Part shown: one piece after another, positions 59,501 to 64,000 of the stretch
How the letters are laid out: the number at the start of each line of letters is the position of its first letter
How positions within the stretch are numbered: the stretch's first letter is position 1
Assembly: GCA_001786575.1 (NCBI GenBank)
Contig: MFRW01000004.1
Coordinates: forward strand, 48,534 to 112,533
Origin: Candidatus Moranbacteria bacterium RIFCSPHIGHO2_01_FULL_55_24
GTDB taxonomy: Bacteria; Patescibacteria; Paceibacteria; Moranbacterales; UBA1568
Direction: 5' to 3'
Length of the DNA stretch: 64,000 nucleotides
Program-made: the position numbers and the translations under genes
Notes under the pieces: model-generated
Told to the model about the DNA's origin: nothing
Database searches by the model: none
What the model saw: only the letters and a program-made list of their open reading frames with translations

Positions 59501-59679
59501 AAGCTGCAGCAGGCGAAGCCGGAAGCGTCTTGGGTGAGATGACCGAAGAGAGTGCTGCCGGAGGAGTCTTCGGCGAGAACGGATTCGTGAGCAATCACCC
59601 GTGGCTTACCAGCCTGATAATCCTCGTGATTCTCGCCGGTCTCTACATCTTCTACCGCCTACGCCCGCGCAATGCCTAG
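50572..59679 (+). CDS. Giant multidomain surface protein with internal LPXTG tail
   Basis: About 3035 aa, adhesin-like. Order: signal peptide (cleaved near NVQA-QE, 50); Glu/Thr/Pro-rich (52-125); CARDB/DUF11-like (297-443); His/Cys module ending DIIPPF (449-515); two prealbumin-like folds (518-713); CGDG/ACDG Cys repeat (716-750); lectin-like and Cna-B-like parts (757-1130); DUF11 (1131-1240); module A copy 1 (1334-1484); DUF11 (1488-1617); discoidin-like (1618-1777); prealbumin-like (1777-1870); module A copy 2 (1872-2029); three SdrD-B-like (from 2033, 2156, 2377); DUF11-like (2507-2623); LPMTG (2670-2674), helix and Arg/Lys stop. Then a second signal-like helix (2704-2723, AEA-AD), Ig-like part, Ala/Gly/Glu-rich region and a C-terminal anchor helix. 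The two halves look like a fusion of adjacent exported proteins. The following gene encodes a sortase. Confidence 0.88.
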   Translation: MKSFRRVIRRGLFPFLHKTFSATVVLTMLLQPVGTPGIFGVFSFSRNVQAQEVDPAAPQADEPKDAVTEEVKEEPAVEEKTETPTEETTVAEEVSTEAPTEEAVTEEAPVSEEIAPEEATEEEKTPETACLGSNDEVKSSEKGDWDTSEDGKVSETKEKVKLGVKYVFPGNEDVSVTFTCLPTDESKLDKLKIEEIDASEIQLPEGMAVASKYAYDITTDMKNGDFKYDIVLPKNKEVDDVKVVYVEKSSSEIKEGTLKNEDIKEVSKEDVKSLEDAVEVSDQDHFSFWFPTFPSKPDLKATKSHSGDVYLNQAFTWKIHVENIGNADAVFSDTKVILTDNLPSSGATYGAPTVGNFDDVSGTANIACSIDGTKNLICKASGGTVTIEDGGSFDITWQTTPTTTNDLKNPRNGVHTKCYVDPDWRVDDSDRSNNDCSETIKVSIQHTQVTFCHATPSDTAANGYNEITTDDDGVLSGHSQQHSADIIPPFDYYGGHFNGQNWDAAGEAILRNHCVPTGGLQVIKTVDDQSDLTQWSFQLDQNTPVQADASGIVDFGQVTTGAHTIAEIGPNTYTLNTVTGTGCTQTSNLTASATVVQGQTTTCTFSNLVNKGSITIIKDAQPDDAQDFSFTGGLGDFTLDDDADGTFSNTKVSGPLFPGAYSVTENATPGWTLAGVVCTSSNLQSLNSTSNPTQEITLAPGENVTCTFTNTKDPYCGDGVMNQTSEACDGTAGTTPGENFCTVSCTLKPIYDGPESCPVEKPVKKLVGTYSVDSKDADGISIPLTSGETYLFEASADFRPTTGEQWHSDAGYTSNDNWSSLASQYGIQGTGNDYAAHALLGDFGTGTVGVINWGDYDSSHTYGEVFTAPSNAAQFVIGDRYSDWFNTLYQNQSGMSDNDRSLTLDVYSCEEAKATVEVCKMDAQENPLPGWSVFLKGAAVETVNVDPDGNTDSSSVLPQDNYILEANGTYTYRPGTPGAEFTDANYSKRHPSDAVYGGPYVPWVNVNTFPSPHTGWLGVMVNGVATDWNSYFNPAHQYVRGYPNYSGQFDFKILDDVYSDNSGSIPVGIYKGYAGTTGEDGCVTFENVPLGQYSVGEVQQDGWEYVRGQGGVEVDSTDETFTIVNREVPRNPAISVEKTGSEFAAAGDPVTYNYAVTNTGDVPLSDVSVSDDKCSPVNYVSGDANSNSLLDLTETWSYTCSTTPTWAHNTKLTNTATATGTYKDQHVSDTDDFTLQSFILRKDVRKSLQEDFSDPNASFDVEVKKGSTVLGTVTISESGPAEMWLADSGSYQFCEVNVPAQYTPHYPNGCLTFVAGEGNYPDWSHINYVRPINVHATKIVCTDEADLPNWGHGGENITETTAEDWVGDHASCSFQNNWKFQWSLDKVGNPGDNNTADPIANWNTFGPTDVNGTTSTEIINPATSLLWFREVWKDNYIPFSHEAHPDNSDDVSAEFYCNDDVLNYDNWEWINTEPGGTYYCVAWNKAVEPDVEITKIDDQDPIISGNILTYTLTAKNNGVNPATDVVVTDTLPVNFQLMSVTPGAGDSCSDAEDVIDKDIQCELGTLAPNETAVIIVKGIALGVGTLENTAEVTNTNGDTNTENNSDTEETTVTEIAGVCRDNTTYANSVVAVDQGTLKSGASITDPTRIVPGYALGVPDSKFFSLGNGGSLVVKFTDPVIDVVGADLSFHETMNGRNSYPLEKADVSVSSDGVTFVPVGSVTSEPGDDGVMYLDFSSTGLPSIQYVKLVDTTAYGPHASNADGYDIEAIDAKCDSGTIVVKKETNPDKSDQSFSFDPSWGEDFSLTDGQSSSFNLLSGTYSVAETLPLPEGWDQTNVSCVSSNDDHESADNISLQPGETITCTFTNTQPITVVASKIVCDNESYLPNWGGGNTELIDGNTASNWLNDGAHPERLQHCALTDNWDFEWGPINSGDAGDAFTGPAGGQWNTFGPTVAGTTTAVIPGTVNLGGRIEMREVLQPDYLPFGYSNGNSDFSAEMYCTGDTVNYDNWEWINNPQAGQTYYCVAWNALKTGEITGFKWDDLNGNGQYDCSIDGLVAQDTEVLDACEQKLADWTIFIDTNNSGVLDSGEVSTATDSNGDYIFDDLIPGTYRVCEQQQTDWQQTYPQNEIYNCHDVTVGPGQTSGGNNFGNFHLGKVSGEKFEDLNGDGYTEGDSGLDGWTMVLGKSVLVKSVSVDSASDVPVDLGTFASGKSYLVTAEGTFDAGDFITGDAECSSRAGSLWNTFVKNYESYGETLLDLQIDGAATDWGGCNGGNVYSKIFAGDDASHNAFIYDVYKPNNSGSLTVKVYELTDVLTDVTSGGGLYDFAGLTAGDYALCEVQQSNWTQTAPTSACHWFTVDSGFDGKYDFANFHPGTITGIKFNDCNGDGKQGNGDLERSIDDQETCQETGLQGWTIYLDLDNNGSLDANEPSTITDENGYYSFTGLPVGQYIVREVNQNGWQQTTAMCGGPILTDNEEFIVQSVQLGGIAIESGSEETCSIGNYQTPGAQIFKTNNSEGPQLPGDIVTFRLEVTVLNNSVNNVELTDLPPEGFEYVEGSGEGAPFIKPYASPGIWDLGDMAAGETKIITYKAKISDTQDEGLYEDLAFAKGTSALNDPVLAEDPSDSDNFVGTQVAVALPETSSYTVPEVEVDRDRTETKKIVLGASTSLPMTGADVRTLLGIVALFLAGIALLALGRRKARATLAGVFLLAALLSFGSPAEAADSSLSVEMETPDAQVTSPDFKIGFVALDILDRPVTVECQVQGPADVSFSTFATPVLNAAGGNSGDCQVNAGVMPADGDYQFQVVATANDDEESSETETAGPKTVKLHSTFPGTPVNYNRTDLSCANKMEYTTAADGGKTVKVELYRSTSKTFVADASTKVDEQAIGSSQDGAFVNAVPDCNADYFYSIRAVDALGNGSGFTGDGITTVDTDIKHKKKYIEGAAATGTTGALAVSGAEAGAAEGGAVQGETTPEAAAGEAGSVLGEMTEESAAGGVFGENGFVSNHPWLTSLIILVILAGLYIFYRLRPRNA

Positions 59680-60319
59680 TCACGCTCCCCAGAAGAACTG
59701 GCTCACCCATGCAGGGTCTTTCCTGATCGTGGCCTCTCTTGTGCTGTTTCTGGCCACATTCTTCCCGGTACTTAGGGAAGAGGTAGCCTATCGCTTCGAG
59801 CAGGATACGATCCCGCCGGTCTTGACGAAGACCGAGCAGGCAGCCAAGGGAGAGACCGGAGCAGAAGAAGTGCTGGTTCCGGTAGATGAGGACTTCGGGA
59901 TCGTTATCCCGAAGATCCGCGCCAATGCCAAGGTTGTGGCAGATGTGGATTGGCAGGACTCGGCTCGCTACCAGAGGGCCCTCCAGGAGGGGGTAGCGCA
60001 TGCCAAAGGAACAGCCAAGCCGGGGGAATCGGGGAACATCTTCCTCTTCTCGCACTCCGGCGTTGACTTCTACGAAGCCGCCCGCTACAATGCCGTGTTC
60101 TATCTCATGAACAAGCTCTCGGCGGGGGACGAGATCGAGCTCTTCTACCAGGGGGTCCGTTATGGATACCGGGTGAAAGAAGTGAAAATCGTGGGAGCGG
60201 AAGAGACGGGGTACATCACCGGACCAGGGCGAGGAAAGACGCTTACGCTCATGACCTGCTGGCCTGCCGGCACGACTCTGAAGCGCCTCGTCGTTATCGC
60301 CGAACAGAAGGAAAACTGA
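59672..60319 (+). CDS. Class D/E-like sortase
   Basis: A 215-aa membrane-anchored cysteine transpeptidase that cuts LPXTG-type signals. N-terminal helix (14-33), then the beta-barrel with catalytic His128 (FLFSHSG), Cys196 (TLMTCWP) and Arg205 (LKRLVV). The ATG overlaps the giant gene stop by 8 nt, so the two are translated together, and the giant protein's LPMTG motif at 2670-2674 is the obvious substrate. Confidence 0.95.
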   Translation: MPSHAPQKNWLTHAGSFLIVASLVLFLATFFPVLREEVAYRFEQDTIPPVLTKTEQAAKGETGAEEVLVPVDEDFGIVIPKIRANAKVVADVDWQDSARYQRALQEGVAHAKGTAKPGESGNIFLFSHSGVDFYEAARYNAVFYLMNKLSAGDEIELFYQGVRYGYRVKEVKIVGAEETGYITGPGRGKTLTLMTCWPAGTTLKRLVVIAEQKEN

Positions 60320-60325
60320 CGCCTT

Positions 60326-60904
60326 ATGGAACAATCGCAAGAAATCGCATCGCACGAAAGCTTCGGCGGCTACCGGCCGCTCGCTATCGTAATGGCGCTT
60401 CTCATATTGGAATGCGCCATGGCATTTTTCTTTTTCCAGCCGCCGCAAGCGGAGAGATTTTCGGATTTTCCGCTCTGGGAGGAGATGCAGACGGAGCGTG
60501 AAGGCACGCCTCTCCGGCTCTCGGAGATCGAAGGGGCGAGCATCGGCGGCCCAGCTGTAACGACTGCGAACGAAGAAGGGCTCCGTGAGATAGGCGCTTC
60601 CTGCCAGACCTTGCCCCCAGAGCTGTGGCTCTTCCTCCTGGTGGCGTACGCGCTCCTGCTTGTCTTCAATTTTTCTTATACTATCCGCGCCGAGGGGCGT
60701 GTCATGTGGAAATCGGAAGCGGTCTACGGTCTCCTCTTCATCATCGGCTGGTATGTCTTCGATAGCTGCAGGGAAACGTGGTGGTTCCCGCTTCTGCTGG
60801 CACAGGTCGGCCTGACGCTCTTCTTAGGCGCCATCTTCGTCCTTGAAGAAAAGAAAAAGCGCCCTCTGACGGGCGCTCGGGAGCAGGAAACCCTGCCGTT
60901 CTAG
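60326..60904 (+). CDS. Membrane protein of the sortase operon
   Basis: A 192-aa protein with one helix near the N-terminus (18-38), an outside segment containing ASCQTLPPELW, then three helices (about 99-117, 131-146, 150-172) and a basic tail. It lies 6 nt after sortase and probably shares its operon. Not recognised; could assist anchoring or wall contact. Its stop overlaps the convergent pbp stop by 4 nt. Confidence 0.75.
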   Translation: MEQSQEIASHESFGGYRPLAIVMALLILECAMAFFFFQPPQAERFSDFPLWEEMQTEREGTPLRLSEIEGASIGGPAVTTANEEGLREIGASCQTLPPELWLFLLVAYALLLVFNFSYTIRAEGRVMWKSEAVYGLLFIIGWYVFDSCRETWWFPLLLAQVGLTLFLGAIFVLEEKKKRPLTGAREQETLPF

Positions 60905-63042
60905 TCTTTCTTCTCTTCTTTGGGTGCTCCGGAGAGCGCCGCTTCAAAACGGGCAAGCATCGGATCGTCGAGATTCGGTGCTTTGTCGCTTAGGGGCTCA
61001 TCCCGGTTCACATAGTAGAGGATGCTGTGGAACTCCTGTGCCTGTTTCTTCAGATCTTTTTCGCGACGTTTCCGCTCTTTGCTGTTCTGCGGCGGGGAAT
61101 CGTAGCTTTTGTAGGAGAAGGGGAGAGAACCGGTGATAAGGGGCTTGTCGCTCGTGACCGTGGTGTACCCGGGGAAGGCGGTGGCCGGGTAGCGGGCGAG
61201 CAGGTAGTCCATATAATTCCGCCAGATGGGCGCGGCGACGAACACGCCATCAGCTCCGGCTTTCATCGGGGTATTGTCGTTGTTGCCGACCCAGATACCC
61301 ACCGCGACCTTCTGGGTGTAGCCGACAGTCCAAGCATCGCGGAATTCCTGGGTGGTGCCGGTCTTGGCTGCGACTCCGCCGCTCTTGAAGGCGAGGGGAG
61401 TGCTCCCGCCGAACACCATGGAGCGCGCCTGGTTGTCGGAGAGGATGGAGCTGATCTTGCGGGCAGTTTCTTGGCTCAAGGCCCGGCTGCCTTCCGGCTT
61501 CTCATGCGAGAAAAGCTCTTTTCCATAGGTATCCTCGATCCGGAGGATGCCGGATGCCTTCTTGTACAGGCCGTCCTGGCTGAAGACGCAGTAGGCATTG
61601 GTCATCTGAAGCAGGCTCACCTCGGCACCGCCCAAGACCAAGGAGAGGCCGTAGCGGTTCTTGTTCCCGGAAACGGTGATCCCCATCTTCTCGACCTGGG
61701 CGAGGGTGGAATCGACGCCGGCGAGGTACTGGGTCTGTACGGCAGGGATATTGAGCGAATTGGAAAGCGCCTGGCGCATGGAGATGAGCCCGTGGGTATT
61801 GCCGTCGTAGTTCTGGGGCTCGTATTCCTTGCCCTGGCCGTCGGGACCGAAGCTCGTCGGGAGGTCGAAGAGCATGGTCTCGGGCTGGTAGCCCTTCTCG
61901 AAGGCGCGCGCATAGACGAACGGCTTGAAGGAAGACCCTGGCTGGCGCGGGGCGAGCGCCACGTTCACGGCTCCGTCGATGCTTTTGTCGAAGTAGTCCT
62001 TGGAGCCGACCATCGCGAGGACTTCGCCATTCTCTGTGTCGAGCGCGACGAGCGCGGCATTGGAGGCATTCCACGAGGCATTCTTGGCGGCACCGCTCCG
62101 CACGGCTTCTTCCGCCTTCTGTTGGGCTTCCCAGTCGAGGGTAGTGTATACGTGAAGCCCGTGGGTCTCGAGATAGTCGCGGCCATACTGCTTCTCGAGC
62201 TCTTCCAGAACCGCGAAGACGAAGTGCGGCGCGTGAATCTCGCGCTTGAGCGGCACGACACGAGCCAGGATGTCTTCCTCTTTGGCACGCGCAGCTTCTT
62301 CCTCGCTCACCCAGCCGTTTTTCCGCAGCTTCTCGATGATCAGGTGCTGACGCTGTATGAGGAGATCAGGATTGTTGCCGTAGGGGGAGTAGAGGGTAGG
62401 CGCGTTGGGGAGGGCGGCGAGAAGCGTCGCTTCGCCCAGCGTCAGCTCCGGAGCCTGCTTATCGAAAAAAGTTTCCGCCGCCGCCTCGATGCCGTAGGCA
62501 TTGGACCCGTAGGGGACTTGGTTCAGATACTGGTCCAGGATCTCTTCTTTGGTCAGGAAGAACTCTAACTTGATAGCCAGAAGGGCCTCGATCGCTTTGC
62601 GCTCGACGGTTTTCTCGCGGGAGAGGAGGACGCTCCGAGCCAGCTGCTGGGTGATGGTGGAGGCGCCTTGCTCGAACCCGCCCTCGCGGAGGTTCACGCG
62701 GAGCGCCCGGAAGACGGCTCGGGTATCGATGCCGAAGTGGCGGTAGAAATTCTCGTCCTCGACCGCGATGGTCGCGAGGCGGATATTCTTGGGGATATCC
62801 GTGTGGTTTATGGGTTTGCGGTTCTCTTCGCCGTGCACCTGGTAGAGCACGTGCTCGCCGGTACGGTCATAGAGGACAGACGTGGCGCCATGCTCCGCGT
62901 CCGTGAACTCATTTATCGAGGGGATGAAGAAGACGAACACGGCAATGCTCGTCAGCATGGCCATGAAGAGGAAGATAACGCTTAATCCGAGGAAAAATCT
63001 TCCCCAGCTGAAAGTCTTCTTTTGGGTTCTGGGAGTTTTCAT
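60901..63042 (-). CDS. Bifunctional penicillin-binding protein 1A
   Basis: A 713-aa class A PBP. N-terminal helix (12-37), glycosyltransferase domain with EDENFYRHFG, QGASTITQQLARS and RKAIEALLAIKLE, and transpeptidase domain with SxxK (GSSFKPF), SxN (SNSLN) and KTGTT, all intact. It polymerises and cross-links peptidoglycan. A lysine/arginine-rich C-terminus (KERKRREKDLKKQ) follows. Promoter on the minus strand: TTGATA and TATAAT 17 nt apart (63054-63082). Confidence 0.96.
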   Translation of the reverse strand: MKTPRTQKKTFSWGRFFLGLSVIFLFMAMLTSIAVFVFFIPSINEFTDAEHGATSVLYDRTGEHVLYQVHGEENRKPINHTDIPKNIRLATIAVEDENFYRHFGIDTRAVFRALRVNLREGGFEQGASTITQQLARSVLLSREKTVERKAIEALLAIKLEFFLTKEEILDQYLNQVPYGSNAYGIEAAAETFFDKQAPELTLGEATLLAALPNAPTLYSPYGNNPDLLIQRQHLIIEKLRKNGWVSEEEAARAKEEDILARVVPLKREIHAPHFVFAVLEELEKQYGRDYLETHGLHVYTTLDWEAQQKAEEAVRSGAAKNASWNASNAALVALDTENGEVLAMVGSKDYFDKSIDGAVNVALAPRQPGSSFKPFVYARAFEKGYQPETMLFDLPTSFGPDGQGKEYEPQNYDGNTHGLISMRQALSNSLNIPAVQTQYLAGVDSTLAQVEKMGITVSGNKNRYGLSLVLGGAEVSLLQMTNAYCVFSQDGLYKKASGILRIEDTYGKELFSHEKPEGSRALSQETARKISSILSDNQARSMVFGGSTPLAFKSGGVAAKTGTTQEFRDAWTVGYTQKVAVGIWVGNNDNTPMKAGADGVFVAAPIWRNYMDYLLARYPATAFPGYTTVTSDKPLITGSLPFSYKSYDSPPQNSKERKRREKDLKKQAQEFHSILYYVNRDEPLSDKAPNLDDPMLARFEAALSGAPKEEKKD

Positions 63043-63053
63043 AGCAAAGCGTT

Positions 63054-63082
63054 ATTATACAGTAAATATATCATTCTATCAA
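63054..63082 (-). promoter_or_regulatory. Promoter of the PBP1A gene
   Basis: Minus strand: TTGATA (63077-63082), 17-nt spacer, TATAAT (63054-63059), 11 nt before the ATG. Confidence 0.75.
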
Positions 63083-63106
63083 GGGAAAGAATACGCGTAT
63101 AAAAAA

Positions 63107-63130
63107 ACCGCTCAACGAGAGCGGATTTTT
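63107..63130. terminator. Bidirectional intrinsic terminator
   Basis: CCGCTC, 5-nt loop, GAGCGG with flanking A-run and T-run, downstream of the small minus-strand gene. Confidence 0.8.
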
Positions 63131-63150
63131 TATGAGTCGGGAAGCTCTTC

Positions 63151-63321
63151 TTACAAGAGTCCTACCTGACCGAAAAAGGTGAGAGTGATGACGGGGAGCA
63201 GCGCCAGCAGGAATGCTAGGCTGGTTTCCTCGTTCTTCGCTGCGTCAGCAGATGCCTGCTGGCAGCTTGGGCAGTCGCTTGCGGCTGCTTCGACGGATGT
63301 CTCCGTCTGCATGGTCTCCAT
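63151..63321 (-). CDS. 56-residue membrane peptide
   Basis: Begins METMQTETSVEAAASDCPSC, has a Cys-x2-Cys pair and one hydrophobic helix (TSLAFLLALLPVITLTFFG) at the C-terminus. It is preceded by a 5' untranslated leader of about 130 nt with a terminator-like hairpin, and by a strong promoter. No family recognised. Small single-helix peptides often regulate membrane enzymes. Confidence 0.6.
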   Translation of the reverse strand: METMQTETSVEAAASDCPSCQQASADAAKNEETSLAFLLALLPVITLTFFGQVGLL

Positions 63322-63405
63322 ACTTTTATTGTTAATGTTTATTATCTTTTTATTTTCGCCTCCGCCTCCGGTATGGACCCGGGGAAAGGGGAGAAGAGAA
63401 AAGAA

Positions 63406-63441
63406 AAACGGGTGCGGACCTGGAATGGTCCTCACCCGTTT
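63406..63441 (-). promoter_or_regulatory. Leader hairpin before the membrane peptide
   Basis: AAACGGGTGCGGACC / GGTCCTCACCCGTTT with one mismatch and 6-nt loop; read on the minus strand it is followed by a T-rich tract. About 13 nt after the expected transcription start. Confidence 0.75.
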
Positions 63442-63460
63442 TCAACTCTCAACATAATCC

Positions 63461-63489
63461 ATTATAGCAGGAAAAAAGGCTAAAGTCAA
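63461..63489 (-). promoter_or_regulatory. Stereotyped promoter, minus strand
   Basis: TTGACT (63484-63489), 17-nt spacer with AGCC then T6 and CC, TGC, TATAAT (63461-63466). Same layout as 48495 and 49226. Confidence 0.8.
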
Positions 63490-63493
63490 GAGA

Positions 63494-63522
63494 TTCCGAA
63501 GCACGCTCTTCCTTGGTATACT
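63494..63522 (+). promoter_or_regulatory. Promoter of the cyclophilin gene
   Basis: TTCCGA (63494-63499), 17-nt spacer, TGG then TATACT (63517-63522). An imperfect inverted repeat CTTCC / GGAAG surrounds the -10. It is divergent from the minus-strand promoter at 63461-63489. Confidence 0.5.
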
Positions 63523-63550
63523 AGGAAGCGTAAGTCCTGTTCCGATACCT

Positions 63551-64000
63551 ATGCAGAAAAAGATTCTCTTGCTGATTCCCATGCTCCTCTTGCTCGCCGG
63601 ATGCACGACGCCCCCGGTACGGAAGGAAGTGCAGAAAGACAACCTGACCTTCGATTCCGAAAAAGCGGAAGCCCAAAAGCAAGCGCAAGAAGCAGTAGCG
63701 AAACAGACTAAACCGATAAGCAGCAAACCTATGTATCAGAATCCTCCAGCCATGACCATCGATCCAGAGAAGTCCTATCAAGCGACGCTCAAGACGAGCG
63801 CGGGCGACATCGTCGTGGAGCTCAATGCCAAGGCGACTCCGCAGACGGTGAACAACTTCGTCTTCCTCGCACGCGAGAAATTCTATGACAACACGATCTT
63901 CCACCGGACGATCAAGGGATTCATGATCCAGGGAGGCGACCCGCGCGGCGATGGCACCGGCAACCCGGGGTACAAGTTCGCTGATGAGCCTTTCACCGGG
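63551..64000 (+). CDS. Cyclophilin-type peptidyl-prolyl isomerase lipoprotein, 3' end missing
   Basis: At least 150 aa; cut by the window edge. Lipoprotein signal peptide with lipobox LLAGC at about 14-18, charged linker, then the cyclophilin fold: YQATLKTSAGDIVVELNAKATPQTVNNFVFLAREKF type opening, FHRTIKGFMIQGGDPRGDGTG core with catalytic Arg (FHR). It helps fold exported proteins at the outside face of the membrane. Confidence 0.93.
   Translation, partial: MQKKILLLIPMLLLLAGCTTPPVRKEVQKDNLTFDSEKAEAQKQAQEAVAKQTKPISSKPMYQNPPAMTIDPEKSYQATLKTSAGDIVVELNAKATPQTVNNFVFLAREKFYDNTIFHRTIKGFMIQGGDPRGDGTGNPGYKFADEPFTG

Noticed and set aside
61027..62568. 513-codon plus-strand open frame opposite the PBP1A gene
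   Set aside because: Antisense to a complete bifunctional PBP with all motifs; no recognisable protein in the other strand.
1..64000. CRISPR arrays, rRNA genes, replication origin
   Set aside because: No regularly spaced direct repeats, no rRNA signature sequences and no DnaA-box cluster were seen on reading the window.

Overview
The window looks like a chromosome segment of a GC-rich Candidate Phyla Radiation (Patescibacteria, Parcubacteria-like) bacterium. The basis is indirect: compact spacing, many short genes with no or weak Shine-Dalgarno sites, a MurE-like ligase without the usual N-terminal domain, and family mixes typical of that group (DUF5679, DUF3175, LytR_C, SET protein, HMA-TauE fusion, very large DUF11/SdrD surface protein). 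UGA ends several genes, so the Gracilibacteria-type code is excluded. There is no rRNA and no CRISPR array. Two tRNAs are present, Ser(GGA) and Asn(GUU), neither with an encoded CCA.

Layout. 0-18 kb is housekeeping: a FemAB-like gene cut by the left edge, a MurE-like ligase, DivPAP, LemA, HtpX, pyruvate kinase, tRNA-Ser, a PEP-utilizing phosphotransferase, MscL, malic enzyme, and a dnaG-rpoD pair. 18.1-21.4 kb is an AT-richer island at the 3' end of tRNA-Asn. It is bracketed by a ~63-nt repeat that includes tRNA-derived sequence, and holds a broken cytosine methyltransferase, ImmA/IrrE + XRE, DUF2188 and a Schlafen/AlbA_2 protein. 21.5-23.8 kb has an exported tyrosine-phosphatase-like protein and a ParB with an unknown partner. 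23.9-31 kb has a C39-like peptidase, MurJ, a phytase-like propeller, an alpha/beta hydrolase, CapA, DUF3175 and an ABC-F protein.

31-35 kb is a redox cluster on the minus strand (cupredoxin; ferric-reductase-like membrane protein; ApbE; proline-rich exported protein). 35-38 kb has an ECF sigma with a membrane partner, two tiny genes, a phosphoribosyltransferase, YjbQ and an amidase. 38.2-44.8 kb is a copper-response operon: a CsoR-type repressor with a clear palindromic operator, DUF305, DUF302, CopA, an HMA-TauE/SafE fusion, a cupredoxin, and an orphan CuA domain. 44.9-47.2 kb has an orphan PEPxxWA-CTERM protein, a transglutaminase-like protein and an alternative-oxidase-like di-iron protein. 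47.3-50.3 kb has SET, RsuA-type, lytic-enzyme-like and CAP-domain genes. 50.6-60.9 kb encodes a ~3035-residue surface protein with its own sortase and a membrane partner. A PBP1A, a tiny membrane protein and a cyclophilin lipoprotein close the window.

Most notable: the giant protein carries an internal LPXTG tail followed directly by a second signal-peptide-like segment, as if two exported proteins were fused. Several genes share a stereotyped promoter followed at once by a terminator-like hairpin before the start codon. An alternative-oxidase-like protein, an orphan CuA domain and an orphan PEP-CTERM protein are unexpected in this kind of genome. All family calls are from reading motifs; no database search was run.
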